DNA of 64,000 nt from Phoronis australis (lineage: Eukaryota > Phoronida > Phoronidae), in contig NMRA01000010.1 in the NCBI GenBank assembly GCA_002633005.1, positions 1,111,252-1,175,251 of the forward strand, written 5' to 3'. Position numbers and translations under genes: made by a program. Below, piece after piece: positions 11,301 through 20,300 of the stretch (positions within the stretch are counted from its first letter, which is position 1; each line of letters starts with the position of its first letter). The notes under the pieces are model-generated. The model was not told where the DNA came from. It was given only the letters and a program-made list of their open reading frames with translations, and did not search any database.

Positions 11301-14300
11301 GTAAGCATTGTTCTCGCCACGTAATGGTGCTCTTGCTTGATTTAGAACTGTGTGTTTAATGATTTTGTTTCCTCCCTGCGAAATAATTTAGTAAGTGCAC
11401 CGCTTTTTGTGCATTGGCCTGTCTCCAATGGGAGTTGAGAAAGAGTTTGATGAAAGTTTTTTTAATGTGAAAAAATCTTGCCTTGCACATCCATATGCCT
11501 TTCCTCTTTAAATTAAAGTTTTGCTATTATTCCAACCTTTAAAGACCATTTTCAAACCAAACAAAGCTCACAAATTAATTGATTTACATAATCATTGTTA
11601 CCTATCGCCAATAGGCTACAATAATTATTTTAATGCTAGTTTTCTGCACCAGCTATGAATATTCATTCCACAAATTGGTTAACCTTTACACATCACTATG
11701 GTAACTGTTCCATTTCCCTGTTAATTTTTCCATCTCCATGACAGTTGTTTTATAGATGTCCATGGTAAATGTTCCATTTTCATCATGGTAATTGTTTCGT
11801 ATCCATGGTGATTGTTTCATCTCCATGGTAATTTTTCCACTTCCATGGTAATTGTTCCATCTCCATGTCAATTCTTGGCAGGGTTCTCCTGTTTCCTGCT
11901 GTGTCCAGTTTCCACCGTTTCCTCATCCACGACTCGGCCAAGATCTACCCTGGGTTGTGCACCTTCTCTGTCGGACAGGACCAAAAGAGGAGAACTGTGG
12001 TGTGCTTGGAGGCTACTATCCTCAGGTAATGCACTGTATGTCCCAAGGGAGAGGGAACAGTGGGCCACCGTCTCCTTGTAGTAGATGCGTCAGATGTTTC
12101 ACAGGGAGGGTGGACCTGGGCCACTGTACCATTCTGTAGCAGAATATCCACAAGACATCTCCCCAGGGTGGACGTGGGCCACTGTACCATTCTGTAGTAG
12201 TACACCCACCAGACATCTCACCAGGGTGGACCTGGGCCACTGTACCATTCTGTAGTAGTATACCCACCAGGCATCTCACCAGGGTGGACGTGGGCCACTA
12301 TACCATTCTGTAGTAGTACACCCACCAGACATCTCACCAGGGTGGAATTGGACCACTGTACCATTCTGTAGTAGTACACCCACCAGACATCTCACCAGGG
12401 ATGAAAATGGCAGTGGGGCACCATTCTCGGGCAGTAACTCGTAGTACGTCTGACAGGGGACAGCAAGTAGCAAGCAATACTCTCTCAATGTCTTGGATAG
12501 ATGTGTGCAGTAGGAGATTTGTTGTTACAGTAGTCAAGAGTAATTTTGTTTTTTGTTGGTGGTATTAGTGAAGTGTTACAGGACAAATGTGCTGTCCTGA
12601 GGTAATGCACTAACCACTGATTAAGGGCGCTCTTCTTTTCAAAACATGATCAGTTCAAAACTGTTCTCAAAGAACAGCTGTTGGTAAACTGTCTTATCAC
12701 ACCGTCCTGTTCTCTTAGTCTACTGCTGGTCATCATCTTCTCAACTACTAACAATGTTCCTGTCTTAGTCTGCTAAATGTGACTAGTAGTTTGCTGTTGT
12801 GACTAGTAGTCTGTTAATGTGACTAGTAGTCCGTTATAACAGAGACCTTATCTTTAGGTTAATTTTATCAATTCAGGGGCTTTCATCTACAGTGACATTA
12901 TTGTCGTTTTTCAAATCCGCTGTAGAATGGTTGTTGGCATGTTATGTTGACCTCCTGTGACATCACCAGGGCTCGACGCTATTCAAATCGCCAGGTCGCA
13001 TTTTGCGACCTAGCCAAAATCCCAGGTCGCATTTTCAAAATCCAGCTCGCATTCGTAAATGCCAGGTCGCAAAATTTTCCCGCCATTTTTACGCGCCAAA
13101 ATAGATTTTTTAGATCATCTAGAAAATGTTTAGATTATGCTCTTATCTGCAGCGTTAAATACTCACAAATTTCGGATCTCAAAATTGACTTCATTCATGC
13201 AGGTACGGCCTTACTGTTCTTCACGACCGCCATTGAAAGACTCTAGAGCGCAAGGCAAGTTGCCGGCGTGAAAGTTGAATCAGTGCTCTCTAACTGACTT
13301 GTGCATTGGAGTAGCTAAATTTGCGATGTGAAAAGGGAGAAAATGCCCGTTGAAAAAGTATCTGGGATTTTGTTAGATCTGGTCTGCTACTGGCCGTCAT
13401 CAAAGTCGTTAACGATTCAAACTAACTCGGGTAATCGCGAGTTTGCTCTTCAATACTCTCCAAGTACGGGAAAAATAGGTCAGTCGCAAAACGACACGCA
13501 CGTCACTAGTGTTAACTTTCTTTCCGAGGTATAAAACAAAGCCGAGATTTGGTTTTTACATATTGTGAAAAGACGTTTTTGAAAACTGAAGTTGTGTAAA
13601 ATGAAAGTGACACACACCATATAAGCTGCGTGTCAATTTTAAACCACACGCGGTCGTTTGTAGTGCGCAATGATGGGCGCTAGCTTGAACTGTGGGCGCT
13701 TAATTGGAAATTCTCAAAATTTAAGGGGGGACTTTTAATAGATCAGTGAGCGCTTATTATGAAACACTTTAAAGGTAGGGAGTAGGCTTGTGCGTGAGCA
13801 TAGTCGTTAACCTCAGTGTTTGCGGTAATAAGATATTAAAACGCTGCAATGGTAAGAAACGTTATAATAATACGATTTTGCGAGGCAAACTCCATCTGGT
13901 AGGGGTGACTTTCTGGATATCGTTACCAACTACATTGTACCCTTTTTAGCCACCCGGAATGATTTTTTTAACTGCCCGCTTCAGCCGGAACAAGGTTGTT
14001 TCTATAGGAGTCTGAACATTTTACGGCGAAGGTGGTTCGGGGAGCGAAAAGTTGCCGGGGGGTGTATAAAGAGAAGAATGAAAAGTTCGCTAACTTGAAC
14101 CACAATTTCGCATCTAGTGCCAGTTTAGTTGCAATAGCTGGCTACGGGCATAGAATACAGGGTTTACAGAACATCGACCTCGGGAAACATCGGAACAGGA
14201 TAACCTTAGTTCTGGGTTATATCGGTCCCGGGACATCGGGTCTTTTATAACCGCTGGGAATCTGAGTTCATTTTCAAATAAACCAGAGCCAAGCCGGTAT

Positions 14301-17300
14301 ACTCTTTCATTTAGGACTGTCGCTGTTCTTTGAAGTGGTGCGCACGCGTGAGTTCACGCACTTGAATCGCTGGAGTAGGCCTACACTTTACGTTGGCAAC
14401 AACGTGTGAAAGACAAATCATATTTCGCGCACGTAGCCCCAGAAACAAGTAAAGGGTTTGAGAATTTCTTGGCAACTGAAAGTAAAGACGTGACCGTCGT
14501 TTGGCGATTAATAAGGTTGTAATTTTCACTTTGGCTGTCTTAATACGATAAAAAGGAGAAGCACATCTCAGTCTAAGTCACGATTGTCTGCCGGGACCGC
14601 TTGCGCGCTAACGGTGCCGCAGTGCGATATCAGGGATATTGTCGTGGATATTTGGTACATGTAATAAGGACATTTTATGTGAAAAATAAACATTTTTGTC
14701 CACCACAATGTTTGGTAAGTTGATCGCTTAAGAATTAATAGAAACACCGTTGTTTTGTGAAGTTTTATCACGTGTTAAGCAGTGGCCCGAAACTTTCTTC
14801 CGCGAATCCGGGAATTTACAAAAGTGGCCGAAAGTGTTAGCCAATGAAACGCGTCAAAGATCGATTCTGTATATCCCATGTTCACGCGACATGCTTACAA
14901 GTCATCGGGAGGGCAGTTCTCGGTTAGTGTTCTTTTGAACTTCTATTTGGCAACAACCAAATAACAGTCGGATTAACAAGACCTGATTCGTATTTGCCGG
15001 GTATCTGTTGAGAAGTGTAAAAACTCAGCTCGCATTCGTTGGAAATTCCAGGTCGCATTTTGCGACTTTATACGAGCTGACAAAAATCTCAGCTCGCATT
15101 TCCAAATTTCAGGTGGCAAATGCGACCTGCAGCTATGCAGTTATGTCGAGCCCTGATCACAAATAACTTTGGCATGATTGTGTAACCTGGTTTATAATTT
15201 TCATTTTAGGTGGTAAGATTAGACTTCAGCATGTTCAGATGGCGCATGCCTCAAGAATCTTTCGCGCAAAAAATTTGCCAATCTATGTATTGTTGGCTAA
15301 TTTTCAGTCTTTTATTTTTGTTTGTTGATTGTTCAGTATAATTTCACCAAAAACTTGTTTTAGTTTACCCGTGTTTTTGTTTTTGTTGTGCTCAAGTCAC
15401 TAAGTGTTGGTTTCCATCTACTTTTTTTTAATATCACCAAGTTATTTGTGATGCTATCTGGTGTTTATGAGCTGAGACCAGTCCCACTGTACATTTGAAA
15501 ATGACAGCACTGTAGATGAAATTCTCCCAATTCTGCTAATGACTTGCATTGAGGTTATCGTGTCACCTGTGTGTTTAGGGAAATGAACAAGAGCCACACA
15601 GATCTAAATGTAGGTGGACAGCCAACGCAAGGTGTCGGCGATGGCCAGAGAAGGTTTGTGTTTACTGATTGGGCATCGTCAGAGGTGTAGCCAATCACTT
15701 GATTTATCGGTACAGAGTTTAAATTTGATCTTCTACAAAATCATGTGCCCAGACTGGAAAACTTTCGGGCAAAATGGGGGAGGAATTATCATTGGAAAAT
15801 AAAGTAGGGCGTGATTTCGAAAAAACTTTTTTGTGTTTGGAAATATTAAGAATCCGTTTCATTTAATTATGCAGACGCGCAAACCGGGGATACAATCCAG
15901 CTCCTAGTTATCAAAGTTAAAGGTAGTATGCATGAAGAGGTTCAGTACATGTTTTGTGCACCGTGGTTCACACATGCACTGTGAATGTTAAACCCTGCGC
16001 AATAAAATTGTGCTATTGTCGCAAAAACACTCAAATTTCTATGAACTTTGCCAGTGTTTTAAAACCACTGTATGAAGTAGCATTATTAATGAGTGGTGGT
16101 CACTTTTGAAGTTATCCTTTGCAGAATGTACATCTGAGCATCTTGGTTCGTTTTAACTGTTTAGACAGATAGTTGCTTCCTGATGTTTGCACCATGAACG
16201 AGTAGATTGACTATTACCCTCTATTTTGTGTTTCAGGCAACGCAAGAAACGAGCAGAGGCCCAGCTGTATGTCCCACCATCACGGCGTACAGCTACTCCC
16301 TCTGTTGGCACAAACCATTGCCAGGCCAGAGGTCCAGGAACCTTTCAGGGAACCGAGGAAGGTCACACTGATGGTACAAATAGTTCTACGAAGACACGAG
16401 TCATGGAACAAGGTAAACAAGACGGTCACAGTCCATCTCGGAGTGACACGTCAAACCCACGGCAACAGAGGAGGGGCAAGTCTGACCAAAAAAAGGTAAC
16501 GTCATCTCGAGGCCGTGGACGAGGTAGAGGAGGGGTGTATTTACCACCTGGTAAACAGGCCGAGAAAGAAGAGGTTTTGTCACCTCCAACACGTGATCTC
16601 ATCTCTGCCACTGTCTCACGCAACACGGACAAGAAAGAGCCAGAGTCAATGGAGACTGAACAAAGCCAAAACAATCACATTCAAGACCCAGCTGATGATG
16701 GTGATGTGATTTCCAGTGAGCGCATATCTCAACTTAGCGAAAAGTGCGGGGTCATAACTCATACTGCATTTTCTAGTTCCAGTGTAGAATCTAACGCAAT
16801 GCAGGTTTTTGAACCCGATCTCGGTGTGACTGAGGATCATGGGAAAAATGAAGTTCTGGGCCGTGACTCATGTTTTGTTACTGAATCAGATGCTTGTGAC
16901 TGGCCTAAGGAAAGCGGTGAGTTGGACGCTTCTAGAACTCTTGAACATCACGAACCTGGCCGTGATAAAGAAAACTTACGTGATAAACAGTGTGGAAAGT
17001 TAAATTCCTATGAACAGAATTTTTGCTCAGATACCTCAAGCACAGATGTGATGGGATTGAGTAACGATTCGTTTGAAGATCGTTCGGTCCATGATGTACC
17101 CAAGTGCCAGGAGATAATTGCTACAGAGGTGACTGATACGCGTTGTCAATCTGTTGTGTGTGAAGTGAGCCACAATGAAGAAAACAATTTTGTCAGTAGT
17201 GTACCAGAAGAGACTGCTTTAAGAGAATGTTCTGATGACTTTGATCAAATGGATCAGGAACAAAAACTTTCCCCTTGTGGCAGAACTCCCTCAGTGGTAG

Positions 17301-20300
17301 AGGTTGAGTTAGATGTGCAGGTTAACTGTGGTCTTGAACAGCAAGCTTTGTCAAGCAGTGTTGCTGGTGATAGTGGCTTACTGGAGTCGGATGTAGTTAC
17401 CTGTAACCCAGTCATGGAATTGGATTCTAGTCCACAAATTGGTAATGGAGCCAACATCCCTGAAGTTACAGAAGCAACCCCTGTTGTGTCAACATGTGAA
17501 GAAACTGAAAGTTCAGACGTTGGGTCCAGATCAACTGTTCCTTTGAAAGACGGTTTACTTGAAGAAGGAGAAATTGTGGAGACCGGCGGAATCAATGATG
17601 CTGAGAAGACGGTCTCCATGAAAAATGATGGGGAATCCAAACCAGAGAAAATTAAGAAGACAAAGAAAAAGGACAAATCTAAAAAGAAACGGCACACAGA
17701 AGATCTCAGTAAAAGTTTGCCTGATAATACAGAGGAGATCCTGGACTCTATTTTCACTAGTTCTGTAATATCAGAGCATTTGACCAAAAAGGTTAAAGTT
17801 GGTGCGAAGAAGGGTGCTTCTAAAGGGCGCGCAACAACTAGAGGGGCGGATGCTGGAGACGGTGGGACTGGAGGGGCGGACGCAGGAGACGGTGGGGGAA
17901 AAGTGGATGTGGAGGTGGACGACTGGGAAGATCTGTTCAATGATTCTGGTGACAGCTTAGACGAAGGTCTGGTGCAAGAGGTAATTATGCATAATTATGG
18001 ACTTACGGTAAATCAACATTCTAACATAGCCGAACAATCGCATTCATTTGCAATTATTTTGACAGTGTGCTCTAGGAATGTTGCATGTTTACCAGTTGAA
18101 CACTAATCAAGATGTTGTGAGTGTTTAACTATCACCATCTTGCATAATCTCACTAAACTCCAAAGAAATTTGCGTTATTGAAGGCTCTTCATTTTTATTT
18201 TTTCCACTGAAGTTCCTGGGAAGTCAGGTCTTAAATTAATGTAGTTTTTGAGAAACAATGCATAAAGGTTTTTTTCTGCATTATTCTCACCAAACTTTTT
18301 GTACCTGTTATAAAACACTTTTAAAAGCACCACCATGATTGTCTGAATCGATTTTGATGTAGAGGTAACAAATATTTTCATTTAATTAATATTTAATCAC
18401 AAATGATTTTCTCGAAATTTGTTCCACAATTGAATATCATTGAATATTAAAAATGTGTTGACATATTTCAGCTTTGATTTCTTTGTTTATCAACGTTCAC
18501 CAATAACTTATTCATGCTCAAATGGTTTCTAATCACATTCATTTGCTGTCAGGGGTCTGTCCTCTTAATGCTTGAAATGTTATTGTTCCTATTCAATGTA
18601 TTTGTTAGCTGTTTCAAAGTAAACAAATCCTTCGACACTGGTGATGGTGCTGCAAGTAGTGACCTTAGGTTTATCGTGTCTGGGTGATATTCTGTGATTG
18701 CGGCACCCTTAAGGTTTGTAATATTGTACGTGACAGTAATTTCCACTTTGGTGTATGTAGCTCACCACAGCGGTTGGCAAAGTGAAGGTCGACTCGCCTC
18801 AGTTTGACTACCTGGATTATCAGCCACGTGACCCTCAGTTAGACGGAGCTGAGTACGGCCACCTCATCGAGATCAGCGGTTTTCCTGCAGAGTTCAAGAC
18901 AGCCGACCTCCTGTCAGCGTTCAAGCAGTTCATGTAAGCAAACTCTAACATGACTTTGTTTCACTCAGTAATGTGCTGGGAGATTCAAAGCTAGCATTGT
19001 CCTTAGCCTGAGCAAGCTCACATGAATTGCTGATAGTGCATTACAAATTGGAGCTGCAAGTTAAAGAGTATGACACTGTTGTTTGTTTTTGCTTGCTTTT
19101 AAGATGCTACAAACTAGGTTATGAACTTGTTTAATATCAACTTTCTTCACAGGGATATTTGATTTTCTAAAGCAATTATGTCGCATTCTTAATTATCCTT
19201 TTTTTGAATTGATCCAAAATTGGTTACAATGAATTGCCTGGAATTCGCAATGGCTATATGCCTTTGGCAGTTGAAACTAACCAAGCTATAAAAGCAACTT
19301 AAGTGGAACGGTAGCATTTGGGAATGTATTTGATACACTATTTTTTGCACATTACTTTGAGCACACCAACGTCACAAACTGCCAAATGTAATGATAAACA
19401 GTTTGACTTATTCATTGAAGTTTATGTATATCACTGAGAGTCCTTATGTGCTGTTCTGACAGATACTATTTTACTGCTTGATTCTCTCATTCTTTTTCTG
19501 TGTTGCCACGGTGATACAATATGGCACGTACAGACTACTTCACGTATCATTGGAGGAGCCTCTGTTTGAGTTAAAGTATTACTGGGACTATTAGGGTTAC
19601 TGAATACATATAAAATAACAAAAAGCGGTTTAAGGAAGGCTTCAGTGTGCCTAGTCTAAAGTATTAATGTCCTGTCAGTTCTTCTCAACCCTTGAAAACA
19701 TTTCTAATCTAAGTAGAGAATGAAATGAGATAGCTAAGTGGCTGAAATCAAAGCTGATTTTGAGCAGAAGGTGTGGATTTGTTGCTTCTTTATTAATGAG
19801 GCTGTTATGAAAACAGTCGCCCTGTTGAATAGTTGGAACATTGACTATGGTGTACAGTAATGGGATTGTGCCTTCAATTGTTTATTATTGAAATGTCTGA
19901 TTGACAGGCAGGTCAAGAGAATGCTTGGAGCTATTGATCCATGTTTGCAACTTGTAACAATCTTTAAACCTGTAAACAGACATTTTGTTATTGTCTAGAC
20001 CAAAAACACCATTGAGTAATTCTCAAAGAAGTCATGTTGTGTACCAACTCAACTGTAGTGACTGTGAACAGTTTTACTTTGGAATGACGAACAGGATTCT
20101 TAGCATCAGAATCAAAGAACACTGTAGACACACACAGTGCTGTTCTCAATCCTTTCTTGACAATTGGTCATACTATAGATTGCTCTGGTGTTCAGGTCCT
20201 AGACAAGGATAATGCCTCGCTCAGGCTCCTCATAAAGGAGGCTGTGCACATACGGTTGAATCATGCTGAGCGTTACTTCAATAGAAACATTGGTTCATTT

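Larger units (their letters stand above)
9124..16339. repeat. Tandem duplication, copy B
   Basis: Second copy of the 4223-9122 segment. It is longer because of the 2189-bp insertion at 12967-15155, a longer TA tract with a 27-N gap, and a five-unit minisatellite. It lacks about 40 bp found in copy A near 5092-5131. This copy continues into the complete large exon and the rest of the gene. Confidence 0.92.

Noticed and set aside
12944-13246. 100-codon ORF at the left end of the hAT-like element as a transposase fragment
   Set aside because: It starts outside the element, crosses its terminus and shows no transposase-like motif.
17254-17940. 228-codon minus-strand ORF rich in Ser and Pro
   Set aside because: It is the complement of the acidic R3HCC1-like exon, whose plus-strand frame has conserved motifs and matching splice phases.
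17981-18106. C-terminal extension of the large R3HCC1-like ORF
   Set aside because: Intron read-through: the GTAATT donor at 17981 joins in phase to the conserved exon at 18761.
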